From positions 1-12,035 of the forward strand of contig JAEZQD010000005.1 of the NCBI GenBank assembly GCA_023413185.1: a stretch of DNA of 12,035 bases, given 5' to 3'. This document shows, one piece after another, positions 1 through 7,357 of the stretch. Each line of letters starts with the position of its first letter. Position 1 is the first letter of the stretch. The notes beneath the pieces are model-generated. The model worked only from the letters and a program-made list of their open reading frames with translations. It made no database searches and had not been told where the DNA came from. The stretch comes from Bacillota bacterium (GTDB lineage Bacteria; Bacillota; Clostridia; Oscillospirales; Ruminococcaceae). A program made the translations under genes and the position numbers.

Positions 1-1593
1 ATCGTAGACAACGTAAGCCTACACTTTGGCGCAAGTAAACTGTTTTCCAACGTTAATCTGACCTTTACCCCCGGCAACTGCTATGGAATCATTGGCGCGA
101 ACGGAGCCGGAAAGTCGACGTTTCTGCGTATTCTTTCGGGAGAGCTGGAACCGACAAACGGCGAGATTCATATAGATGAGAAGGTTCGGATGTCGGTACT
201 GCGGCAGGATCAAAACCAGTACGACCATTGTCAGGTTATTATGGCAGTGCTGATGGGCAATGCACGGCTGTACGAGATTATGCAGCAAAAGGATGAGCTC
301 TATTCCAAAGAAGATTTCAGCGAGGAAGACGGTGTACTGGCATCCGAGCTCGAAGAGGAATTTGCCGAGCTGGGTGGCTGGGAAGCGGAAGCCGACGCCG
401 CAAAGATCTTGCAAGGGCTTGGAATACCAACGAGCTCTTCGACAAAGCTGATGAGCGAGCTGACAGGTCGCGAAAAGGTAAAGGTGCTGTTGGCGCAGGC
501 GCTTTTTGGCAAGCCTGACCTGATTATGCTTGACGAGCCTACCAATAATCTCGACTATCAATACATCTCCTGGCTTGAAAACTTTTTGATGGATTACCCG
601 GGAACGGTTATTATTGTTTCGCATGACCGGCATTTTTTAAACACGGTGTGTACACATATCGTGGATATCGATTATGCAAAGATTAAGATGTATGTGGGCA
701 ACTACGACTTCTGGTACGATTCCAGTCGCCTGATTCAGCAGATGCTCAAGGACCAAAATCGCAAGGCGGAGGAAAAAGCCAAGGAGCTGCAGGCGTTTAT
801 TGCACGGTTCTCAGCCAACAAATCAAAGGCCAAGCAGGCGACCTCCCGCAGGAAGCTGCTTGATAACCTTACGCTTGAAGAGATGCCGGCTTCCTCGCGC
901 AGGTACCCTTGGGTTGGCTTCAAGCCGGACCGAGAGGCCGGCAAGGATATCCTTGCCGTTGAGGGGCTCTCAAAATCGGTAGATGGAGTGGTTCTGTTTG
1001 AGGACGTCTCGTTTATTATGGACAAGGGGGACAAGATCGCCTTTGTGGGCAACGAGCTGGCAATCACGGCGTTGTTCCGTATTCTGATGGAGGAGATTAC
1101 CCCCGACAGTGGCGGCTTTAAATGGGGCGTAAGCACATCGCAGGCATACTTCCCGCGGGACAACACAGCCTTTTTTGAGAATAACAACATGAGGTTAATT
1201 GACTGGCTTGCCCAATACTCCGAGGATCAACACGAAAGCTATCTGCGGCAGTTTCTTGGCAGAATGCTTTTTTCGGGCGACGATGTCTACAAGCCTGCAA
1301 ATGTACTATCGGGCGGCGAAAAGGTGCGCTGCATGCTGTCGCGCATGATGCTTTCGGGTGCCAATGTGCTTTTGCTTGACCAACCGACCAACCATCTTGA
1401 TCTTGAGTCGATCACGGCGTTAAACAACGGTCTGGCGGATTACTCTGGTAGCATGCTTTTCTCCTCTCATGACCGCCAGTTTATACAGACGATTGCCAAT
1501 CGCATTATTGAACTGACCGATGACGGATTGCGTGACTACCGCCTTACCTTCGACGAGTATTTAGAGCAAAAGCAGGATGATAAAAAGTCGTAA
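1..1593 (+). CDS. ABC-F family ATPase (YkpA/YbiT-like), 5' end cut by window
   Basis: The reading frame is open from base 1, giving 530 visible residues; by comparison with the family only a few N-terminal residues are missing. Two ABC domains without membrane segments mark it as ABC-F, soluble proteins that bind the ribosomal E site and act in translation or antibiotic protection. Domain 1 has Walker A GANGAGKS (residues 32-39), a signature reading SELTGREKV (about 152-160), Walker B LIMLDE (174-179) and the H-loop SHD (207-209). The charged linker (about 244-310, with FSANKSKAKQATSRRK) is the ABC-F tRNA-contacting motif. Domain 2 has a normal LSGGEKVR signature (436-443), but its Walker A region reads GNELAITAL (350-358) and Walker B ends LLLDQ, with Gln461 where the catalytic Glu normally sits. 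As far as I recall, related Firmicute proteins share this degenerate second site. Whether it is a housekeeping factor or a resistance protein cannot be told. Confidence 0.93.
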   Translation: MVDNVSLHFGASKLFSNVNLTFTPGNCYGIIGANGAGKSTFLRILSGELEPTNGEIHIDEKVRMSVLRQDQNQYDHCQVIMAVLMGNARLYEIMQQKDELYSKEDFSEEDGVLASELEEEFAELGGWEAEADAAKILQGLGIPTSSSTKLMSELTGREKVKVLLAQALFGKPDLIMLDEPTNNLDYQYISWLENFLMDYPGTVIIVSHDRHFLNTVCTHIVDIDYAKIKMYVGNYDFWYDSSRLIQQMLKDQNRKAEEKAKELQAFIARFSANKSKAKQATSRRKLLDNLTLEEMPASSRRYPWVGFKPDREAGKDILAVEGLSKSVDGVVLFEDVSFIMDKGDKIAFVGNELAITALFRILMEEITPDSGGFKWGVSTSQAYFPRDNTAFFENNNMRLIDWLAQYSEDQHESYLRQFLGRMLFSGDDVYKPANVLSGGEKVRCMLSRMMLSGANVLLLDQPTNHLDLESITALNNGLADYSGSMLFSSHDRQFIQTIANRIIELTDDGLRDYRLTFDEYLEQKQDDKKS

Positions 1594-1720
1594 CTAACCG
1601 TATGGGTGCGTAACAGCATGGCACAAAAGGTTAACCATTCGGTTTTCGTAAGGCAAAGGATGACAACTGTGCATTCGCAGTACACAAGCATTCTGGTAAA
1701 GGATTATCATTGTCACAAAT

Positions 1721-1772
1721 AAAAGCACAGGGACCGTAGCAACCATTGTTATGCTACAGTCCCTGTGCTTTT
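1721..1772. terminator. Bidirectional rho-independent terminator
   Basis: A 21-bp stem with a single mismatch (1721-1741 paired with 1752-1772) surrounds a 10-nt loop. The left arm begins AAAA and the right arm ends TTTT, so either RNA strand ends in a U-tract. It lies between the convergent ABC-F gene (stop at 1593) and the small minus-strand gene (stop at 1815), and can terminate both. The 127 bases between 1594 and 1720 show nothing else I can support. Confidence 0.88.
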
Positions 1773-1814
1773 CGCTATCGCTTTTCGGCTTTTACAGAAT
1801 GTCAAACCACGCGG

Positions 1815-2261
1815 TTACGCCGTAATGTCCAGAAAGGAGCCCGCAGAAGCGGACTTTAAAAACCTTGAGTAACCCGATATCGCAGACGAGACCTCGGGTG
1901 AAAACAACTCGTTCGCCTTCTCTGTCGCCATGCTAAGCTGTTTGCCGAGTAGTCCGTACAGCGGCGACATCCCCGTACCGCCCGAGAGCAGCTTGGCGGC
2001 TGAGTTTGAAGATACGGCGGTCTTGAGGGCATCATAATGATCAAGCCCGGTTGCAGAAAATCCGTTTTTTACAAAGGTGTCAACATGTTGCAGGGTTGCA
2101 AAATTCGTGGTTTTTGCACTCGCCACCACGCCAAGCGAGCCGGAAAGGTTCTTTATGTTATAGTTCTTCCTTGCATAGGCGGCAGTATCAACCGAGCCAA
2201 GCGACGAAGACGAATTGGTATAAGCATCGTAATACTGGGTTGCCATCCTTAAAACCGTCAT
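1815..2261 (-). CDS. Hypothetical Ser/Ala-rich small protein, 148 aa
   Basis: I do not recognise this protein. The ATG at 2261 is chosen because an AGAGGAGG ribosome binding site lies 8 nt upstream; a GTG at 2270 is in frame but overlaps that site. The product starts MTVLRMATQYYDAY, is rich in Ser, Ala, Asn and Leu, and has no Cys or Trp. It shows no signal peptide, lipobox or membrane segment. A Ser run (NSSSSLGS) near residue 20 and an SGGTG turn near 95 break otherwise helix-prone stretches; the C-terminus is hydrophobic (GSFLDITA). This composition recalls helical structural or exported proteins, but that is only an impression. It is monocistronic, with its own promoter (2289-2317) and a shared terminator (1721-1772). 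The strong binding site, promoter and terminator argue for a real, expressed gene. Confidence 0.72.
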   Translation of the reverse strand: MTVLRMATQYYDAYTNSSSSLGSVDTAAYARKNYNIKNLSGSLGVVASAKTTNFATLQHVDTFVKNGFSATGLDHYDALKTAVSSNSAAKLLSGGTGMSPLYGLLGKQLSMATEKANELFSPEVSSAISGYSRFLKSASAGSFLDITA

Positions 2262-2288
2262 GTTAAACACCTCCTCTTTGCATCTCTA

Positions 2289-2317
2289 ATCATACCCTAT
2301 TTCGGTAAATAAAACAA
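2289..2317 (-). promoter_or_regulatory. Sigma-A promoter for the 148-aa gene
   Basis: On the minus strand, -35 TTGTTT (2317-2312) and -10 TATGAT (2294-2289) are separated by 17 bp. Initiation would fall near 2282, giving a leader of about 20 nt before the ATG at 2261, just enough for the AGAGGAGG ribosome binding site. Confidence 0.65.
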
Positions 2318-2321
2318 TAAG

Positions 2322-2342
2322 TTTAGTCTTGTTTGATGATTG
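2322..2342 (-). repeat. 21-bp intergenic repeat, copy 1
   Basis: Read on the minus strand, these 21 bases are identical to plus-strand positions 11116-11136. This copy ends 4 bp upstream of the -35 box of the 148-aa gene. No further similarity is seen on either side. Its function is unknown; it could be a regulator-binding site or part of a dispersed element. Confidence 0.8.
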
Positions 2343-2382
2343 TTTTTTTGCATATTTCGCGCGTGTTTTGACCAATTTTTTT

Positions 2383-2403
2383 GCTATGCTGTTACGGCAT
2401 AGC
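2383..2403. other. Short inverted repeat in the intergenic region
   Basis: GCTATGC (2383-2389) and GCATAGC (2397-2403) form a perfect 7-bp stem with a 7-nt loop. The adjacent homopolymer is T on the plus-strand 5' side, so it is not placed as a terminator for either strand. It could be a protein-binding site upstream of the 148-aa gene. Evidence for function is weak. Confidence 0.35.
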
Positions 2404-2455
2404 CCGCTAACAAAACGACGCGCTTAATTCGTTTTATTATACATCATAAAGACTA

Positions 2456-2496
2456 ACCTATCCCCCCTGCAAATCGGCTTCACAGGGGGGATAGGT
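2456..2496 (-). terminator. Hairpin terminator at the end of the maltodextrin operon
   Basis: A perfect 14-bp, GC-rich stem (2456-2469 with 2483-2496, containing six consecutive C-G pairs) and a 13-nt loop lie 7 bases after the glgP stop codon at 2504. The minus-strand tail after the stem (TAGTCTTTA) is only moderately T-rich, so termination may be incomplete, but the position and stability fit an operon end. Confidence 0.75.
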
Positions 2497-2503
2497 CTTT
2501 TGC

Positions 2504-4879
2504 TTAAACGACAACGGGCGCAATGCCCCAGATGTTCTGCGCGTAGTCCGCGATGGTGCGGTCGGAGCTAAACAGCCCCGAGTTACAAAGGTTAAGCCAC
2601 GACATTCTGGCAAAGGCAAGGGTGTCCTGATACTTCCTGTTTGCGGCAAGTCGCGTGTCGACGTAGCTCGTAAAGTCCTCCAGCAGATAATAGTGGTCGG
2701 GCTTGTGCCAGCTAGCACCCTTTAGCAGCGCGTCGTGCAGCTCTGCAAAGCCGCCCGTCCCGCCATCATCAAACGTGCCGTCAACCAAGGTGTCTACCAC
2801 TCGGCGGATGCGCGGGTTTTCATCGTACAGCGTTAAAGGGTTGTAGCTGTTTGCAATCTGCGCCAGCTCCTCTATTCGTCTGCCAAAGATGAAGTTGTTC
2901 TGCTCACCTGCCTCGCGCACAATCTCAACATTCGCACCGTCGTAGGTGCCAAGGGTCACGGTGCCGTTGAGCATAAACTTCATGTTGCCGGTGCCCGAAG
3001 CCTCGGTACCCGCCGTGGATATCTGCTCTGAGATGTCTGCCGCACAAACCAGCTTTTCGGCGTAGGACACATTATAGTTGTGCACAAACACCACCTTCAT
3101 CCGTCCGTTTAACCGCTCGTCGCTGTTAATGACGCGCGCAATCTCGTTGATGAACTTGATGATTGCCTTTGCCCGCTTGTAGCCGGGCGCCGCCTTCGCG
3201 CCGAACAGGAACGCGGTGGGGTGAAAATCGGTGATGCGTCCGTCCAGAATGCCATAATAAATATCGAGTATCGCAAACGCGTTTAGCAGCTGCCGCTTAT
3301 ACTCGTGCAGCCGCTTAATCTGAATGTCAAACACGGCGTCGGCACTTAGGTCGACCCCCTCGTATCGGCGGATGTGCTCCGCCAGACGGCGTTTGTTGTC
3401 CTGCTTAATTGCGATAAAGCGATGCAACACCCGCTCATCCTCGGCAAACCGCTCCAGTTCCTTAAGGGCGGAAAGGTCGGTAATCCAGCGCTTGCTGCCA
3501 AGCAGCTCGGTAATCAGCTTTGCAAGCTCGGGGTTGCAGAGCGCCAGCCATCGCCGCTGCGTAATGCCGTTGGTTTTGTTCTGGAATCGCTCGGGGAATA
3601 TGCTGTACCAGTCAGCCATCTCGCGCTGTGTCAGCAGCTGCGTGTGAATTTCTGCAACGCCGTTGGTGTGGGATGACGCATAAATCGCAAGACGCGCCAT
3701 GTGGATGGTGTTGCCGTCCACAATCGCCATGCCGCGAACCTTCGTTTTTTCCATACCGCGTTTGGCAAAGTCCTTCTTCAAGCGGCGGTCGATTAAGCGT
3801 GTTACCTGATACACGCGCGGCAGCACCGAGCGCACCAGCGCCGCACTCCACTTTTCCAGTGCCTCCGCCATGATGGTGTGGTTGGTATAATGGAACACCT
3901 TCTGGGCAACGGCAAACGCGTCGTCAAACGACAGCTCCTCCATATCCATCAAGCGGCGTACCAACTCGGGGATGGCAAGCACGGGGTGGGTGTCGTTGAG
4001 CTGGATGGCATAAAGCTCCGCAAAGCGGGACCAATCGTCGCCGTGCAGCCGTTTATGGGTTCTAATCAGGTCGGCGATCGACGCGCTGCTAAAAAAATAC
4101 TCCTGCTTTAGGCGCAGGCGTTTTCCAGAGGGAGCGTCGTCGTTGGGGTAAAGCACGCGGGAGATATCCTCCGCCCGGTTTTTGGCGCGCATCGCTTCAT
4201 CGTAGCGTTGGGCGTTAAACAGTGCAAAATCAAAGCTCTCGGGTGGCTCTGCCTGCCAAAGTCGCAGGGTGCCCACATGGTTTGTGCCGTAACCGAGTAT
4301 CGGCATGTCATAGGGCACGGCGCGCACCGTCTGGTCGGCAAAGGCGACGGTGACGGCGTCCTCCTCACGGCGCACCGACCACGGGTCGCCGTGGCGCGTC
4401 CAGTCGTCCGCTTCCTCGTGCTGCATGCCGTCCGCAAACCGCTGTTTAAACAGCCCGTAGCGGTACCGGATGCCATAACCCATAAGCGGCAGGTTGTGGG
4501 TAGCGGCGCTGTCCAAAAAACAGGCAGCAAGCCTGCCCAGCCCGCCGTTGCCCAGTGCCGCATCCTCAATCTCCTCAAGGTCGCAAAGGCAAGCGCCGTA
4601 TTGACCAAGTATGCGGTCGGCGTCCTCGGTCAGCCCAAGGCAGAGCAGATTGTTGTATACGGCGCGCCCGACCAGAAACTCGGCCGAAAGGTAACACGCA
4701 CGCTTGCCGCTTTCGTGGGCGAGTTTGCTTTTGTGCCAGTTATCCGCAATGTGTGACATAACCGCCTTTGCAAGCGCGTTGTGGATGCGGTAGACCGAAG
4801 GCTTTGCGTCGCCTACGGACTGTTCTGCCTTAATGTGTGCGTCAAAAAGTTCTGTTAGTGCAGTGTTTTGTGTGCTCAT
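2504..4879 (-). CDS. glgP: Alpha-glucan (glycogen/maltodextrin) phosphorylase, GT35
   Basis: This cytoplasmic PLP enzyme releases glucose-1-phosphate from the non-reducing end of alpha-1,4-glucans using phosphate. The 791-residue product has the family landmarks in order: YLSAEFLVGRA, GNGGLGRLAACFLDS, GMQHEEADDW, NKTNGITQRRWL, IKRLHEYKRQLLN, and the cofactor motif EASGTGNMKF, whose Lys634 should carry PLP. Length is close to that of bacterial phosphorylases. The start ATG at 4879 is chosen because AAGGTGGTG precedes it and the sequence then reads MSTQNTALTELF; a longer frame back to 4972 lies wholly inside malQ. The start overlaps the malQ stop as ATGA, implying translational coupling. As last gene of the sugar-import operon it probably works on imported maltodextrins as well as, or instead of, stored glycogen. 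Substrate preference cannot be read from the sequence. Confidence 0.96.
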   Translation of the reverse strand: MSTQNTALTELFDAHIKAEQSVGDAKPSVYRIHNALAKAVMSHIADNWHKSKLAHESGKRACYLSAEFLVGRAVYNNLLCLGLTEDADRILGQYGACLCDLEEIEDAALGNGGLGRLAACFLDSAATHNLPLMGYGIRYRYGLFKQRFADGMQHEEADDWTRHGDPWSVRREEDAVTVAFADQTVRAVPYDMPILGYGTNHVGTLRLWQAEPPESFDFALFNAQRYDEAMRAKNRAEDISRVLYPNDDAPSGKRLRLKQEYFFSSASIADLIRTHKRLHGDDWSRFAELYAIQLNDTHPVLAIPELVRRLMDMEELSFDDAFAVAQKVFHYTNHTIMAEALEKWSAALVRSVLPRVYQVTRLIDRRLKKDFAKRGMEKTKVRGMAIVDGNTIHMARLAIYASSHTNGVAEIHTQLLTQREMADWYSIFPERFQNKTNGITQRRWLALCNPELAKLITELLGSKRWITDLSALKELERFAEDERVLHRFIAIKQDNKRRLAEHIRRYEGVDLSADAVFDIQIKRLHEYKRQLLNAFAILDIYYGILDGRITDFHPTAFLFGAKAAPGYKRAKAIIKFINEIARVINSDERLNGRMKVVFVHNYNVSYAEKLVCAADISEQISTAGTEASGTGNMKFMLNGTVTLGTYDGANVEIVREAGEQNNFIFGRRIEELAQIANSYNPLTLYDENPRIRRVVDTLVDGTFDDGGTGGFAELHDALLKGASWHKPDHYYLLEDFTSYVDTRLAANRKYQDTLAFARMSWLNLCNSGLFSSDRTIADYAQNIWGIAPVVV

Positions 4880-6414
4880 CGCTGGCACCACCTTCCGTAA
4901 AGCTTGGTCAAAGCAAGGATGTCTCGCCCAAGACCGCTCGTGATACTGCCTGGCAGCGCACGCCACTGCCAATTGCCGCCTACGGTGGAGGGTGCGTTCA
5001 TGCGCGCCTCACCACCAAGCTCCAAAAAGTCCTGCATGGGCGCAATGGCCGTGTCTGCCACACTTGCCCATGCCGCACGGATTAAGCTTCTACCGCGCGG
5101 GTCGTTTCTGCGTATGCCAAGATACCGTCGGCAAAAGCGCACATCGGCGCGGGGCGCGGTTAAAAACCAGCCGCATACGGTGTCGTTGTCGTGTGTACCG
5201 GTATACACCACACAGTTTTTTTCGTAGTTGTGGGGCAGGTAGTCACTTTCTTCCCGGGAATCAAACGCAAACTGCAACACCTTCATGCCGGGGTAGCCAA
5301 CCTTTTTTTGCAGCTTGCGAACCGATTCGGTTAAAAAGCCGAGATCCTCGGCGATGATGTTCCTTTTGCCAAGGGTTTTGCGCAGGGTTTGAAAGAAATC
5401 GAACCCAGGACCCTGCTTCCAAACCCCATTTTCGGCTGTGATATCACCGGCGGGGATTTCGTAGTAGCTGTCAAACCCCCTGAAATGGTCGATTCGTACC
5501 ACGTCGGCTATGGTTGTTGCGCTTTCGAGCCGCTGCATCCACCAGGCGTAGCCATCCTTTTTCATCTCAGTCCACCGATAAATGGGGTTGCCCCAAAGCT
5601 GCCCCGTTGCGCTGAAGGCATCCGGCGGACAACCTGCAACCACAGTGGGCAGCAGGTTGTCATCCAGCACATACAACGACGGGTTTGCCCAAACATCCGC
5701 GCTGTCAAACGCCACGTAGATGGGAATATCACCGATAATCGAGATGCCCTTTTGGTTTGCATAGCGCTTTAGCTTATCCCATTGGGAAAAGAACAGGTAC
5801 TGCACAAATCGCCAAAACTCAATCTCGCTGTGCAATAAATCGGAGTAATGGCAAAGTGCGTCCGGCTTGCGCAGGCGGATGTCGTCCTCCCACTCCGACC
5901 AGGGCTTGCCTCCAAAATGGAATTTTAACGCCATGAACAGCGCATAATCCTCAAGCCAAGATGCATTTTGTAAGGTGAACTCGCGAAAATACCGCTCGTG
6001 CGCGTCATCCCGCCGCTCATACGCGGTGTTCAGCACGCGAAACCGGTTATCATACAGCTTACCGTAATCCACACGAGTGGGGTCGCTGCCCCACTCGTGG
6101 GCGGTAATCTCCTTTTTGTTTAGCAGCCCCTCATCGCACAGCGCGTCAAGATCTACGAAATAGGGGTTCCCCGCAAAGGTGGAGAACGACTGGTACGGCG
6201 AATCGCCGTAGCCCGTCGGACCGATGGGGAGTATCTGCCAATAGCTTTGCCCGGAATCGGTTAAAAAATCCACAAAATCGTATGCCGCTTTCCCAAACGT
6301 ACCAATGCCGTAGGGCGATGGCAGGCTGGAGATGTGCATTAAAATGCCGCTGGAACGAATAGTAAAGCCCTCCCATGCTATATGCTGCGGTATTGCGCCG
6401 GTCGCAGGGCACAA
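4876..6414 (-). CDS. malQ: 4-alpha-glucanotransferase (amylomaltase), GH77
   Basis: This cytoplasmic enzyme transfers alpha-1,4-glucan segments between maltodextrins, making longer chains for phosphorylase and releasing glucose. GH77 motifs are present: SSGILMHISSLPSPYGIGTF near the start, GYGDSPYQSFSTFAGNPY, GDIPIYVAFDSADVW, VRIDHFRGF (nucleophile Asp), IAEDLG (acid/base Glu) and THDNDT (stabilising Asp). The listed start is the first standard one, a TTG at 6414 preceded by GAAGGGG eight nt upstream, which overlaps the end of malG. It adds 18 residues before the usual N-terminus. An ATT at 6360 has a better GGGAGGG site seven nt upstream and gives 494 residues. With that start the catalytic residues are D291, E338 and D393, each two below Thermus amylomaltase (293, 340, 395). 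I favour 6360 as the real start. The gene lies between malG and glgP and overlaps glgP by ATGA. Confidence 0.95.
   Translation of the reverse strand: MCPATGAIPQHIAWEGFTIRSSGILMHISSLPSPYGIGTFGKAAYDFVDFLTDSGQSYWQILPIGPTGYGDSPYQSFSTFAGNPYFVDLDALCDEGLLNKKEITAHEWGSDPTRVDYGKLYDNRFRVLNTAYERRDDAHERYFREFTLQNASWLEDYALFMALKFHFGGKPWSEWEDDIRLRKPDALCHYSDLLHSEIEFWRFVQYLFFSQWDKLKRYANQKGISIIGDIPIYVAFDSADVWANPSLYVLDDNLLPTVVAGCPPDAFSATGQLWGNPIYRWTEMKKDGYAWWMQRLESATTIADVVRIDHFRGFDSYYEIPAGDITAENGVWKQGPGFDFFQTLRKTLGKRNIIAEDLGFLTESVRKLQKKVGYPGMKVLQFAFDSREESDYLPHNYEKNCVVYTGTHDNDTVCGWFLTAPRADVRFCRRYLGIRRNDPRGRSLIRAAWASVADTAIAPMQDFLELGGEARMNAPSTVGGNWQWRALPGSITSGLGRDILALTKLYGRWCQR
6361..6374 (-). promoter_or_regulatory. 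Ribosome binding site before a possible ATT start of malQ
   Basis: GGGAGGG (6374-6368, minus strand) followed by 8 nt leads to ATT at 6360-6358, in frame with malQ and directly before RSSGILMH, where GH77 proteins normally begin. No ATG, GTG or TTG in the malQ frame lies at suitable spacing. An ATG at 6377 overlaps the site but is out of frame. Confidence 0.5.
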
Positions 6415-6420
6415 AGGTGG

Positions 6421-7260
6421 TTACCCCTTCACCGCGCCCGCGGTTACGCCTTTGATAATGTACTTTTGACAGCTCAGGTAAAAGATGATAATCGGAATAA
6501 TGGTAAGCACCAGCATCGCCATCATGGCGCCCATGTCTTTTGAGCCGTAGCCGCCGCGCAGATACTGCACCGCAATGGGCAGGGTTCGGTACTTGTTGCC
6601 GATTACAAGCAGCGGCAGCAGGTAGTCATTCCAAATCCACATCACATTGAGGATTGCCACGGTGATGGCGGTGGGCTTAAGCATGGGGAACACCACATAA
6701 AAGAAGGTCTGCGGTGGAGTACAGCTATCAATCAACGCTGCCTCCTCCACCTCGATGGGTATGGACTTGACGAAGCCCGCAAACATAAATACCGCTAGCC
6801 CCGAACCAAAGCCAAGGTAGATGACGATAATGCCAAGCGCGTTGTCGAGCATAAGTATGTTTGCCATCTTAGACATCGTAAACATCACCATCTGAAACGG
6901 CACGATCATGGAAAACACAAACATATAATACAAAATGCTGCTTATTTTACTCTTAACCCTAATAATACACCATGCCGTCATTGACGTAAATAGCACAATC
7001 ACACATACCGAACAAACGGTAATGAACAACGAGTACATAAATGCGCTGGGGAATCCGGTTTTGGATATGCCGCTGATATAGTTGGTTATGCCCGAGAACG
7101 TTTTATCATCGGGAAAAGAAAACGGCTGGTCGGAGATATAAAAACGACCCTTGAATGAGTTTATAAAGATGATGAAAATAGGAGCTAAAAACGAAACCGC
7201 CAAAAGAGATAAAAAGACGGTGAGCAGCATGGACGAGACCCTGCTTTTGCGCTCTATCAT
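6421..7260 (-). CDS. malG: Sugar ABC transporter permease, MalG/AraQ type
   Basis: This is one of two inner-membrane subunits of a carbohydrate uptake (CUT1) ABC importer. The 279-residue protein begins MIERKSRVSSM, followed by a first membrane segment (about residues 10-33) and five more hydrophobic segments. The cytoplasmic EAA loop that docks with the ATPase reads EVEEAALIDSCTPPQTFF and ends FPMLKP. The C-terminus (IIKGVTAGAVKG) is typical of MalG-like permeases. ATG 7260 was chosen because it yields the standard length; a TTG at 7314 extends the frame by 18 residues (MFKLWLWHPR...) with no ribosome binding site. The site for 7260 is itself poor (GGAAAGG, 13 nt away). The gene lies 97 nt after malF and is followed at once by malQ. 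The maltodextrin assignment comes from malQ and glgP in the same operon. Confidence 0.93.
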   Translation of the reverse strand: MIERKSRVSSMLLTVFLSLLAVSFLAPIFIIFINSFKGRFYISDQPFSFPDDKTFSGITNYISGISKTGFPSAFMYSLFITVCSVCVIVLFTSMTAWCIIRVKSKISSILYYMFVFSMIVPFQMVMFTMSKMANILMLDNALGIIVIYLGFGSGLAVFMFAGFVKSIPIEVEEAALIDSCTPPQTFFYVVFPMLKPTAITVAILNVMWIWNDYLLPLLVIGNKYRTLPIAVQYLRGGYGSKDMGAMMAMLVLTIIPIIIFYLSCQKYIIKGVTAGAVKG

Positions 7261-7325
7261 ATCCGACACCACGCCTTTCCGGCTGCGGGGATGCCACAAC
7301 CATAATTTGAACAAAGGAAGCGCTG

Positions 7326-7338
7326 TATGGCCATATGG
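7326..7338. other. Overlapping palindromes in the malF-malG gap
   Basis: TATGGCCATA (7326-7335) and CCATATGG (7331-7338) are overlapping perfect palindromes in the 97-nt gap. They may form a small RNA hairpin, or be chance. The rest of the gap (7261-7357) shows no promoter. Confidence 0.25.
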
Positions 7339-7357
7339 TTAGTAGGGAAGGTCACAA

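Noticed and set aside
19..633. 204-residue minus-strand frame opposite the ABC-F gene
   Set aside because: It lies entirely antisense to a conserved coding frame, has no ribosome binding site or recognisable domain.
4880..4972. N-terminal extension of glgP (MAVACAARQYHERSW...)
   Set aside because: It lies inside malQ in another frame; the ATG at 4879 has the ribosome binding site and matches the usual N-terminus.
7293..7304. 12-base match GCCACAACCATA also found near 11809
   Set aside because: Several 12-base matches are expected by chance in a window this size; the flanks do not match.
7261..7314. N-terminal extension of malG from a TTG at 7314
   Set aside because: No ribosome binding site, basic and Trp-rich residues unlike MalG proteins; ATG 7260 gives the normal length.
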